DNA of 64,000 nucleotides from Hydrangea macrophylla (taxonomy: Eukaryota > Streptophyta > Magnoliopsida > Cornales > Hydrangeaceae), in the NCBI GenBank assembly GCA_033977485.1, contig CM066994.1:28302681-28366680 (forward strand), given 5' to 3'. Below the pieces are notes generated by a model that saw nothing but the letters and a program-made list of their open reading frames with translations, made no database searches and was not told where the DNA came from. Both the position numbers and the translations under genes were made by a program. Below are positions 24,535 through 35,954 of this stretch, one piece after another (position 1 is the stretch's first letter; every line of letters starts with the position of its first letter).

Positions 24535-25300
24535 ATTAAGAAATTGAATAAGATTTGAGTCTGAATTGACTCCTGATTTTTGAAAATTGGATTAAATTCA
24601 AGTCTATTTGACTCCTGACTTTGAAAATTGAATTGAATTTGAGTATGATTGACTCCAGATTTTGAAAAATTGAATTGATTGGAGTCTGATTGACTCCCAA
24701 TTTCTTGAAAATTTAATTGATTAGAGTCCGATTGACTCCCGGTTTTTGAAAAATTGAATTGAGTGGACCTTGATTGACTCCCGATTTTTGAAAACTTTGC
24801 TTTGAGTTTGATTGACTCCTGGTTTTGGAAATAAGAAATTCTTATGAGTTTAATTGACTCTGAATCTTGAAAATTGAATTCATTTGAGTCAAATTGACTC
24901 TTGACTTGAAATAAGAAATTCCTTTGAGTCCGATTGACTCTAAAATGTTCATATTATAAATTGAATTGAGTCTGATTAACTCCTGATTTTTAGAAATTAA
25001 AATTCTGTTGAGTCTGATTGACTCCTAATTTTAGAATTTGAATTGATTAGAGTCTGATTGACTCCCGATTTTGAAAATTGGATTAATTGGAGTCTGATTG
25101 ACTCCCGGTTTGAAAATTGAATTGATCGGAGTCTATTTAACTCTTGGTTTTGAAAATTGAATTGATTAGAGTCTGATTGACTCCTGATTTTGAATTTTTT
25201 TTTTGAATTCACTGGAGTATGATTGACTCCCAGTTTGAAAATTGAATTGATTGGAGTCCGATTGATTCCTGATCTTGAGAAATTAGCCTGCTTGACTCCT
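24535..25300. repeat. Tandem array 2: about 42-bp unit with gagtctgattgactcc hairpin
   Basis: About eighteen units of the type gagtctgattgactcc-YgatttttgaaaattgaattgattG. The gagtc-N5-gactc inverted repeat and the gaaaattgaatt spacer are both kept, with scattered changes. It is related to array 1 but has a different spacer, and lies 5' of the PMD unit. Confidence 0.85.
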
Positions 25301-25324
25301 AAATCTTAGGAATTTCTAAACTAA

Positions 25325-26290
25325 ATTAAGCTAATTTGACCTTCGCTTTGAGAATGCAACGGATTCGCATTCTCGCCCCTCGCAACAGATTTGTGTTGAC
25401 TCTCATTTTGGGAATATAACGAATTTGTATTCTCGATCCTCGTAATAGATTTACGTTGATCTAATTTGAGGATGTAACAAATTTGCATTCTCGGTCTCGC
25501 AATGGATTTGCATTGACTCTCACTTTGGGAATATGACAGATTTATATTCTCGATTCTCGTAACGAATTTACGTTGATCTAATTTGAGGATGTGACGAATT
25601 TGCGTTCTCGGTCCTCGTAATGGATTTGTGTTGACCTTGCTTTGGGAATATAACGGATTTATATTCTCGATTCTCATAAATGGACTTACGTTGATCTAAT
25701 TCGAGAATGTAAGAGATTTGCATTCTCGGTTCTCGTAATGGATTTGCGATTGACTCTCTCTCTAGGGATATAACGAATTAATATTCTCGATCCTCATAAC
25801 GCATTTATGTTGATCTAATTTGGGATTGTAACGGATTTGCATTCTCGGTTCTCGTAACGGATTTGCATTGACTCTCGCTTTACGAATATAATGGATTTAT
25901 GTTCTCGATCCTTGTGACAAATTTACATTGGTCTAATTGGAGATTATAACGGATTTGCATTCTCGGTTCTCGTAATAGATTTGCAGTTACTCTCGCTTTG
26001 GGATGTAACATATTAATATTCTCGATCCTCATAACAGATTTACGTTGATCTAATTTGGGATTGTAACAGATTTGCAGTCTTGGTTCTCGCAACGAATTTA
26101 CATTGACTCACATTTTGGGAATATAACGGATTTAAATTCTCGATCCTCGTAACGGATTTACGTTGATCTAATTTGAGAATGTAACAGATTTGCATTCTCG
26201 GTTCTCGCAACAGATTTGCAATTGACTCTCGCTTTGGGAATATAACGGATTTATATTCCCGATCCTCGCAACAGATTTGCATCTGACTGA
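25325..26290. repeat. Tandem array 3: about 118-bp compound unit, roughly eight copies
   Basis: The phrase gttgatctaatttgag recurs at about 25453, 25572, 25690, 25808, 25927 (diverged), 26043 and 26161, giving a period near 118 bp. Each unit contains two half-units built around aacRgattt…attctcg…ctcgtaac and ends with a gactctcgctttggg phrase. No coding meaning; the open frames across it follow from the repeat. Confidence 0.85.
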
Positions 26291-26480
26291 TTTTCAGTGA
26301 TTTTCTTAAATGATCATGTCATGCATCATATAGAGAAAGCATGAAATAGGGCAAACACAACACTGGCATGGTTAGGTTTGTTTCATTTTTTCATTTGAAA
26401 GCATTGCATGAGCATGTGTATCACGATAGATAGGAGTATTCATCCGTGTGATTATTCGTGCTTAGGTATTGCCCCTTACT

Positions 26481-26689
26481 CGAACTACGTCCTAGTCTGA
26501 TTCCCGTTGGGATATGTATGCAGCTCACCATTGAGCACGACCAGCACCAACCATCTGTGCGACTATTTTTGCAACGCACTTTGTTTTTACTTGAATTCGG
26601 CAGTTCGGTCAAAGGCTTGTCTTCACACAGGCTTCGATATTCACTTGTGATACGCATTGCTTCATAATCTTTGCCGAAGAAGGGCAAAT
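26481..26689 (+). promoter_or_regulatory. Conserved pre-LTR block and polypurine tract of the Tat-like element
   Basis: The words cgaactacgt…tctgattcccgttgggata…gcagc (26481-26523) match a block I recall as recurring shortly before the 3' LTR in plant Tat-type elements. At 26675-26689 cgaagaagggcaaat immediately precedes the LTR start and is the likely primer for plus-strand DNA synthesis. Confidence 0.6.
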
Positions 26690-29633
26690 TGTAGACACCC
26701 CAAGTTTGACTTGCCGTCAAATTCAGGGGATGGTTACCTCTAGAAACCGATCGCGACAATGTCCGGCGAAATTCGAAGGTTTTTCTAAGTGATTCAAGTT
26801 CTTCGGAAGATTCTTCAGTCCCAATAAAGTTTTCAAAGAAACTGGATGTTCGAGGGAACTCGGATATGAAATACGTATAGGAGAGACAATTTGAAAATTT
26901 ATTTCAATATAAGAAATGGAAATAATTTTGAAAAGAAAATGAAAAGGGAAGAGAAAGAATTTTGAAAAGAAAATAAAATAGGGGATGAGGAAGAATTTAG
27001 AAAAGAAAAGGAAAAAGAAAAGAAATGAAAGCAAAGATATAAATAATCCTATAAATATGTGTATATATAACCTGTATATACTAGTATATGAAAATATATT
27101 TGAACAATAAATAAAAAATGTGGGAATTCTGTAAGAGGCGGCATGCGGCGAAGTCGGCGGCACTCACTGAGTGTTGGAACATCACTTGCTGAGTGCTGCA
27201 GACAACTCAGCGAGTGTCGCCCGCTGTAACAGACTATTTTTCTTCATTATGTATGAAATAACCTTGAACATGGGTTTTCACCCGAATTTACCAAATTGAC
27301 CCTATGAAAAGTGGTCTATATAAGGAGATGTTCATCTCCATTGTTGGAATCCTCTTTTGGGCAAGTGAAATACACAGTAAACTAGAGAGAATTGAGAGAA
27401 ATTGAGAGATATTTGAAGAATCAAGAATTTTTTATGAAGAATTTGAAGAAGAACTTGGAAGAATTTCATCAAGAGTCAAGAAAACCCTGAGGTTATTAGA
27501 GGTAACCTTCTAGTCCTATCTAGAATTAGGATAGAATTCAATCACAAATTCATAGATCTAGGACTTTTACACATTTTCAGAAACTCTCTTCTTACCTCAT
27601 TTCATCACACCCCACTAGAATTTGCGATTGAACTTTCATGTGTTCTCTTCATTGATTTGGATCTAAATAAACTTTGGGTTTAAGGTCAAATGAATTCTAA
27701 AGTAAACTAGTTTGGATAATTAACAAAATTTTTGTTCCATTTTCTTCTTTGTTTTCATTTTACTCATAGGATTTGTGAGATCTCCAATGTCTCATTGATT
27801 CCCATGAGTTTGATACTTTAATTCTCTATGACCTTGTGACTTGTATGAGAATTAAGGTTGATCATAGATATATCTATACATAACTATTGGATCCAATTCT
27901 TAACTTATGATTTGGGTCCTCTAGTTTGAAACTTCATGGAATCCTCCTCATATTCTATTGAAGTTCATGTGGATTTGGTTATATCTAGTCTCCAAGGACC
28001 ATTAACTTGGGAGGAGACTTGAATCAAATAAACTTCTATTCCTCAAGGATCATATGTTTGAGAGAGTGATTAGAGGTAGATTGTCTTAATTTAATGATTA
28101 AGTTCAAGTGAGCGCAAGTATTCAAGGTTCATGAGATTGAGTATGACCTTGGGGTCCTCTTGCTAGATCTTCACCCATAAGATCTAAGATTGAGGCTCCA
28201 TAAGGCTAAATCCATGAATCCTTTTTGTATTTCAATAATAAGTCATAATCATACTTGATCTAGATTCTCTCTAGAATTATGGATCAAGTTTGATTCAAAT
28301 CATGAACACAAATTCAACAATGGTGTAGTGAATCCATTAACCCACTGTGATCAAATATTTTTTATTAAATCATGGTCCATTGGAATTGGATGAGATCAAT
28401 TGGAGGATGTTCATAACTCATATAGGTATCACTGCAATTTTTGTTTTGTTGAGATTTTGTAGTTAGGATGGTTTGATCTTATGATTTGTGAACTAGTCAC
28501 TCTCTGTCTAGAATTTTAGAACAATAAATCTGTCTTAAACTAAGTAGATCAGAGCTTTAATCAAACCTTTTTGACCTCAATTATTTTTTTCTATGAGGTT
28601 TAATGTGTTAATAAGATTCCCTAAAAAGATCAAAGTGATTCTGATTTGTTTACTATTTTTAGAAAATCATACAAAAACTCTGGACAGAGAGCTGTAAATT
28701 TCTAAGTGATGTCTAGGTTTTGCCCAATTCCTAGAGATTGAACCGTTTGATCTTTGATTTTCTTTATGGGTTGGAAACTAGACTCACAAAGGCACATCAT
28801 ATCTTAAAAGCATTAAGATCAACTGTTGGAAATGATTTTTCTATTTTTGAAAGTCTGGTCTGCTCTCTGTAAATTTTGAAACTCTGTCACAGTTTTGATA
28901 AACTTTGCAAATGATGATCCAAATGTCTTTTATATGGTCTAAGTCTTGAAATATACCTTGATTATGATAAATTGAACTTAATTCCAGAGGTTAAATGATC
29001 CAAAACTAATGAATATCTCATAGCTCATTCTTGTCCATGTCCATGCATTCATTCATGCATATTGATACCTATGATTAGGACTAATTCTTGATTCAAATCA
29101 CATTTAATTGAACTTGGTTACACATGTTTATGGGTTCCTTATAGTTGTGCTAGGATTGTACCATTTCTATGTGGACCTTACATTGGCTCCTAGTTGAGAC
29201 GTGTATAACAATAAAAGTGTTATGATTTTAACTAGTAAGAAGGAAATCATGAACATGTTGACTTTCTTTGATGATTGTCAGATTTAAGCTAGAAGTTTGG
29301 ATATTATACTTAGGATTTGATACTATATTTTGATCAAGGCATGCGTACTAATCCTTGTTTTGTAGCACTATTGAGGCATGATTTATCGACTTTTCACTCG
29401 TTTACTTCATTTCTTAATTTTATTGATTCTTTCGACTTCGTGTACGACACCTTAGCTTAGGTCTTGTCTTATGTGTATGTGTATTAGAGACATTTTTCCT
29501 AGGATTTCTATTCTGGTATGCATTACACGATTCTATTTCGCGGCTGGACCCTGGGTAAGTTCTTTTGTTCCCTATTGCATATCAGATTGCTTGCTAAATA
29601 AATTACATGGATTTGGATGCTATTTTATCATTG
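26690..29633 (+). mobile_element. 3' LTR of the Tat-like element (LTR family X, second copy), right end truncated
   Basis: Starts tgtagacaccccaag and follows the solo LTR at 9572 throughout: the ggatggttacctcta start, a palindrome island, TATA box (27317-27323), the aggttattagaggtaacc block, and many shared phrases to gattgcttgcta near 29590. It lacks about the last 300 bases of the 9572 copy and is cut at about 29633, where chromovirus gag begins. No coding sequence is present. Confidence 0.8.
27138..27225. repeat. Palindrome island, core gcactcactgagtg, in LTR-X U3
   Basis: ggcggcactcactgagtgttgg, cacttgctgagtgctgc and ctcagcgagtgtcgcc sit about 90 bases upstream of the TATA box at 27317, the same place as in the other LTR-X copy. 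Copies here are more mutated. Confidence 0.8.
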
Positions 29634-29639
29634 GTGGAC

Positions 29640-30330
29640 CAATCAGATTGCCCAAGGACGGCCAGAGACGTGGAGAAGGTTTGAGAAAGAGTTAAACAAT
29701 ATTTTCTAGCATCGGCAAAAACACAATTGAGTCGGGAATTTGCAAATTTACAACAAGGGGACATGTCCGTCAATGAATATGCTACAAGGTATAATGATTT
29801 ACTTCATTTTGGATATCGGTCCGTTCTAAGAGAAGTAGATAAAGCTCGAAAGTTTGAGGAGGGATTGAGGGATAACATTCGCAGCCGTGTTGATACTTTT
29901 CAACACCAAAATGTGGCCGATGTGGCTTTAATAGTGGAACAAGATATTGAAAAATTCAGACAAGGGAAGCAAGGTAAGCGAACATATAAGGACAAGGGAA
30001 AGGGGCAAGGTTCTCGAAGAGGGCATTTTCACAAGGTTCAAGCTCCGATACGAGAAGTCAAGGATGAAATACCCACTCCGGGGAGACCACTCCATTGTGC
30101 CCAACATGTAATCGACGACATACGGGAGTGTGCCACCAAACCTTGGTGTGCAATATTTTTAGGAAGCTAGGGCATGTTGCTCAATTTTGTTCGTAAGCAA
30201 GAACCCAGAGTACTGGAGATTCCAATTCAAATATGAGAGGGCGATGTTACACATGTGGAGTGTCGGGGCATAAAGCCAAGGATTATCTAACAAAGAAGCA
30301 ACAAGGAACGAGTTCAATGGCTACAACTGG
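29640..30330 (+). pseudogene. Chromovirus gag (plus strand), 5' truncated
   Basis: Gag forms the particle around element RNA. The frame is open from 29727 to 30170 and reads as a retrotransposon gag domain (SREFANLQQGDMSVNEYATRYNDLL, FEEGLRDNIRSRV). A few codons upstream (29655-29726) align but contain a stop. The following zinc knuckle, CYTCGVSGHKAKDY near 30242, has Tyr where the last Cys should be. The start of gag and the 5' LTR are missing because LTR-X ends here. Confidence 0.88.
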
Positions 30331-30349
30331 TGCAAGATCCTGAACCAAT

Positions 30350-33300
30350 GTGGATAAGGGTAGAAGCATTGAGCCAATGAAAGGGAGGTTCTATCAGTTA
30401 GCACCAAGAGATATTTCAGCTATCGACTCCGTCGTGTCAAGTATATTACCGATTTGTTCACATCCAGCTCATATCTTAATTGATTCAGGGTCGACACATT
30501 CATTTGTTGCACGTGAGTTTGTTAAACATTTACATAGCATGTCGGAACCTTTAGGTTATGAATTGTCAGTATCACTACCTCTAAGTAAGCCTATGACAAC
30601 ATCCTCAATATTCAAGGCATGTGGTATACGGATAGACGATAGGGAATTGACCGTTGATTTGATACCGTTGACTATTAATTATTTTGATGTGATTCTGGGT
30701 ATGGATTTGTTATCCGTGAACCAAGCCTTCGTTGATTGTGAATGAAAAAGAGTTATTTTCCAACCACCGGGACATAAATAATTTATCTTTCAGGGAGCAC
30801 CACCATTTTTAGTATCAGCAATTCGGGCGGGTAAATTGTTGAAAAAAGGCTATCAAGGGTTATTATGCTCAATAATTGATACACGTGTTATAGGCACTAA
30901 GGTAGAAGACATATCAGTAGTACGGAAGTTTTCGGATGTGTTTCCCAAGGATTTGCCCAATAAGTTGATTGAGTGAGAAATTGAATTCACTATTGAAGTC
31001 ACTTCGGGATCTCAGCTTGTATCAAAGACACCGTACAAAATGGCACCAGTAGAGCTCAAGGAGTTGAAGATTCAATTGCAGGAGTTATTAGATAAGGGGT
31101 TTATCTGACCCAGTGTATCGTCATGGGGTGCACTAGTTTTATTTGTTAAGAAAAAAGATAGAACCATGAGAATGTGTATCGACTATCGTGAGCTGAATAA
31201 GCTAACCATTAGGAACAAGTATCCGTTACCCAGAATCGACAACTTATTCGATCAACTCCAAGGAGCTCAGGTATTCTCTAAAATTGACTTGAGATCGGGC
31301 TACCATCAACTGAAGGTGAAAGAGGTGGATGTAGAGAAGACTACATTTAGGACCCGCTATGGCCACTATAAGTTTCTTGTTATGCCATTTGGGATTACTA
31401 ATGCACTGGCACCATTTATGGATTTGATGAATCGGGTATTTAAAGATTATTTGGACGAGTTTGTGATTGTTTTCATTTATGACATTTTGATATATTTTAA
31501 GAGTGTAGAAGACCATTAAAGACATCTCCGATTGATTTTACAATGACTTCAAGAGAAAAAACTATTTGGAAAGTTGAAGAAATGTGAATTTTGGTTAACC
31601 GAGATTGCACTCTTGGGGCATGTTATATCAAAGGAAGGTGCATCAGTAGATCCACAGGAAAGTGGAAGCCGTAGAAAATTGGAACCCGCCGACAAATGTG
31701 TTAGAAGTAAGAAGTTTCTTGGGATTAGCCGGTTACTATCGGAGGTTCGTGGAAAATTTCTCGAGAATAGCAATGCCTATGACTAGACTAATGAGAAAAG
31801 ATGTACCATTTGTTTGGAGTCCGAAATACGAAGAGAGCTTTACAGAGCTGAAGACTCGACTTATGACAGCGCCGATCTTGACTATTCAATCGGGAATAGA
31901 GGGGTTTAATATTAATATTGATGCTTCACATCGGGGACTAGGATATGTCTTGATACAGAATGATAAAGTAATTGCCTATGCTTCGTGACAACTAAGACCA
32001 CATGAAGTCAACTATTCGACACATGATTTGGAACTAGTGGCTGTGATATTTTCTTTAAAATTTTGGCAGCATTACCTATACGGGGGAAAAGTGTGAAATT
32101 TACACTGACTACAAGAGTTTGAAGTACATTTTCACTCAGAGAGACGTTAACATGAGACAAAGGCGTTGGTTCGAATTAATGAAAGATTACGACGTGACTA
32201 TTCACTATCATCCGGGAAGGCCAATGTGGTGGCCAATGCTCTAAGCCAGAAGTCGACAAGTAACCTAATCTATGCCTTGACTACTCAAGATAAGTTAATA
32301 CGGGAAATGGAGCAGCTGAAACTAGAAGTAATTCCAGAGACTAATGGTGCTTTGATGTCAGCTATCATTGCACAACCATCCTTAGTTGATGAGATTCAAA
32401 GCAAGCAACTTCAAGATTTGGAGTTAAAGAAGATTTATGATGGTGTACTTGAGGGTAAACAGCTAGAGTTCACCTTTGAGAATGGTGGAATGATGTTCAA
32501 GAATCGGGTTTGTGTACCCAATGTAGATCAAATCAAAGAAACAATTCTAGAAGAGGCACATAACACCAAGTATTCAATTCATTCGGGAAGCACGAAAATG
32601 TACCGCGACTTACAAGAAGTTTATTGGTGGTCTAGTATGAAACGGGAAGTAGCAGAGCATGTAACCAAGTGTGTAGTGTGTCAACAAGTCAAGGTAGAGC
32701 ATCAGAGGCATGCAGGACAGTTAATGCCATTACCTATACCAAAGTGGAAATGGGAGAATATTATAATGGATTTTATAATAGGTTTATCGAGATCTAGAAA
32801 GTCAAATGACACCGTTTGGGTAATTGTTGATCGATTGACCAAGTCAGCACACTTCTTGCCAATTAAAACCAATTATCCGATGAAACTAGCGGAATTATAT
32901 GTTCAAGAGATAGTAATATTGCATGGAGCTCTAGTATCTATTGTTTCTAATAGAGATAGTAAGTTCACATCGCGATTTTGACAAGGATTACAACGAGCTA
33001 TGGGTACTAAACTGAGTTTTAGTATGGCATTCCATCCTCAGACTGATGGCCAGTTAGAGCGGGTAATTCAGATATTGGAGGATATGCTACGATTGTGTGT
33101 ATTAGATTTCAAAGGTGATTGGGAAGAACATTTCCCACTAGATGAATTTGCTTACAACAACATTTTCTAAGCTCGTATTGGAATGGCACCTTTTGAGGCT
33201 TTGTGTCGGCAAAAATGTCGTTCACCAGTTTGCTGGACTAAAGTGGGAGAAAGAAAATTAATAGGGCCTAAGATAGTTCAACAAACCATAGAAAAGATTA

Positions 33301-33729
33301 AGATGATACAACAATGGCTACAAACAGCTCAGAGTCGTTATAAGAGTTATGCAGACTTAAAGAAAAGATCGATAAAGTTAGAGGTAGGGGACTATGTATT
33401 CTTGAAAGTATCACCTATAAAGGGAGTGGTACGATTTGGGAAGCAAGGAAAATTCAATCCGAGGTATGTTGGACCATTTGAAGTTATTGGGAGAGTTGGA
33501 CCGGTGGCATATTGATTAGACTTGTCACAAGAATTAGCTAATGTAGTTCAGAGAAGATTTAACTTATATTGAGTATCCTATCAGGATTCTTGACAGGAAA
33601 GAGCAAGTATTGAGAACGAAGACTATTCCATTAGTCATGGTCTTATGGCATAACCATTCGGTTGAGGAAGTCACGTGGGAAACAGAGAAAGGGATGCGAG
33701 AGCAATACCCATACTTGTTCGAGACTTGA
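30350..33729 (+). pseudogene. Chromovirus pol (plus strand): protease, RT, RNase H, integrase, chromodomain
   Basis: Protease (30350-30745) keeps its DSGSTHSF active-site motif. RT (31166-31519) has [13 protein letters not shown] and VMPFGITNA, but the catalytic box is FIYDILIY, with one catalytic Asp replaced by Tyr, then a stop. RNase H (31662-31988) ends in a stop at YAS. Integrase (32166-32981) has the HHCC zinc region (…HSGSTKMYRD…CVVCQQVK), MDFI and NRDSKF, and a stop. Its remainder and the GPF/Y-like region are at 33183-33515, with a stop. A chromodomain tail (ILDRKEQVL…VLWHNHSVEEVTWE) ends at 33729. Domain order PR-RT-RH-INT-CHR fits the Tekay/Del chromovirus type. Inactive. Confidence 0.92.
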
Positions 33730-33775
33730 AGTACAGCGAGTTTGGGGACAAACTCCTTTTTAAGGAGGGGAGAGA

Positions 33776-35954
33776 TGCAACACCCGCTCCCGCAGGCAGT
33801 ATTTAATTGCATTTAGCATGCATCATTAGCATTAAATTAATGATGTGATTATATATGTTAAGTGAGTATTAACTCACTAAGATGATGAGGGGTGTCTAGT
33901 TTGGAACCCAGAGATAGGCCAATGTGGTAGTCCCAGCTTGGGACAATTATGAGAGGTCCTCGTGTGATGAGACAGATATGCGAGATATCTTTATGTGCTT
34001 AATTGTTTATTAAGGCATATGTGAATATTTTAATATGTTGACTTTATCACATGTTAATTGTTAGAGACCATTTTTTTGGTCCATTAGGGATACCTTTGTG
34101 AGGGCAAATTGAACACGTTGTATAATTAGTAGGTTAATTAGCCACTTCATAATATTATATGGCACTACTTATGGGACCCATACGTGACATAGACAAACAC
34201 CCATTTAAGTTTAGGATAGTTCTAAGATAGTTTATAATAGTAGGGGTATAATTACAAAACTTATAAAATATGGGGGAGGCTAGCATAGAAAGGCAAACTT
34301 GGAATCACATGTTATGAGACATGTGTCCCATGAGTCACCACCACCTTACCTTCCTTCTTCCTTAGCAAACAATTACAGAGAGAATTCGTACGGAAATTCT
34401 CGACAACAAAATTACGCCGACGTTCACGACGCCGATTGACACACCGCTTGATGTTCAATTTCAAAACAGGCTACATATTTGGACTCCTGGAGGTGAGTTT
34501 AATGCATTGGTACTAATCTTATTGCAATTTGAGACAGTTTTTCTACGCCCCAATTCGGGAGCTTTAGCTCATAATTTGCTAGTTTGGTATAGGATTTGTA
34601 CTTGGAGGTTACTGGGCTTTTAATTTGGCTACTAGGAGCAAAATCCTTAAGGTGAGTGACAGTAATTATAGAATCTGGATAATTGGATGTTTGGCATTAT
34701 CTTTATGATGATTAGAATGTCTGTTGGTATAATTTAGCATGTTTAGCTACTATTGGGCAAACCCTTGTGGTTAATAAGATCCACTTGTTTGGAAATAACA
34801 CGATAGGATGAACTTATGTAAGCATGTTGAGTTGTTAATGTGGGTCAAAGGGGAACTTGTACTTGCCATAGAAGTTATGAGACCATGTGCCAAATTGGCC
34901 ATGAGGTTGCTTTCCTGAAAGGAAGAGGTGCGGATCTCGATTAGTCGCGCGAACTAATGGAGTAGTCGCGGGCTAACGTGAAAGGGTGGCCGTTACTTGC
35001 GTTCCCAGAGACTATAGTTATGTGTAAAAGATGAGATTGGGCATGTCTATTATTCATGTTTATAATTATTTGCATTCACCAGCATATAGCTGATATAGTG
35101 GAGTGGTTAGTAAGTAACCATTGTAGGTGATAAAGGCAAGGCATCGAAGAAATGAGAATATGGAATTGGTGAGGCAACGTGGGAAAATCTGGGGATAATT
35201 ATAGTAAATGTTGATAGCTTCATGCTTTGTCTTAACACTTGTAGTTTGGGATGAATAACTTGTGTTTGGAAGTTATGTAATCAATTGGGGTTTAACTTAT
35301 GTTTTTGACAAGTTAAGTTAGTAATTTGGCTCTAGATTTTGTAATCTTCTAGTATGTAAATGGAACTTGTGATATGTTATACCGGTTTTCAATCCGAGTG
35401 TAAATCTTGTAATAACTTGGGTCGAATAGCTCGTGGGCTTTGTAATATGGTTGGGTTGTGTTGTCATGAGTTGCTGGTGTTGAGTTTGAATCATTTTTGC
35501 AAGTGTTGAACATGCTTGGTTTGATTCTAGCTTAAAATAACGGCTGCTGCAGATTTGGATTCAACTGCATAAACCAGTCGATCGGATGCTCGACCCTTTC
35601 GACTGGATCGTGTAACAGAATGCCAAATTCTAGAGACTAAGATTTCCAGTGACCAAGCTTAAGGGTCAGTTGAATGAGTGTTTCATGGATCAGTCGACTG
35701 GAACTGATCAGTCGACCGGACCAGTTGGTTCTCAGAAATGTGCTCTCTGCAATTTGCATTTCCAGTCGACCGGATCCCCGATCAGTTGACTGGTTTGTTG
35801 TGTTTCAAAGTGAATTATTTCAAAAGTGTTTTAAATGGCAAAACTCTCTACAACTTTGATTTTATGTTTAATAAGGGATCTTTAGGAGTTTAATGAAAGC
35901 CTTGGTGGCATGCCACGTACCCTAGAATCGTATGTGTGGTTCTGGGGCGTGACA
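33776..35954 (+). mobile_element. 3' LTR of the plus-strand chromovirus (LTR2, 2179 bp)
   Basis: It follows a purine tract (taaggaggggagaga). It starts tgcaacacccg and ends ggcgtgaca at 35954. A TATA-like ttataaaatatggg lies near 34260. A palindrome island is found 155-380 bases before the LTR end. The next base belongs to a minus-strand gag, so this element probably inserted into another chromovirus. Confidence 0.8.
35571..35800. repeat. Palindrome island, core agtcgact, in LTR2
   Basis: Copies such as cagtcgatcgg, tcgactgg, cagtcgactgg, cagtcgaccgg and cagttgactgg, interspersed with gatcag words, just before the LTR end. Homologous to 17333-17580 but without that copy's duplication. Confidence 0.85.

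Larger units (their letters stand above)
20432..26689 (+). mobile_element. 3' internal region of a Tat-like element, with antisense PMD unit and arrays
   Basis: This region lies directly upstream of a TGTAGACACC-type LTR (26690) and ends in a polypurine-like tract, so it is the 3' part of the internal region of a plus-strand LTR-X element. It contains no pol. It holds a spliced PMD gene on the opposite strand, three tandem arrays and two palindrome islands with the same core as those in LTR-X. The left edge (20432) abuts a broken chromovirus RT without a visible target duplication. Confidence 0.65.

Noticed and set aside
22990..25300. CRISPR array
   Set aside because: Units are whole tandem repeats with similar spacers, in plant nuclear DNA, without cas genes.
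25321..26282. Open frames with repeated RIENINPLYSQ-like units
   Set aside because: By-product of the 118-bp array; no start context, no domain, several equivalent frames.
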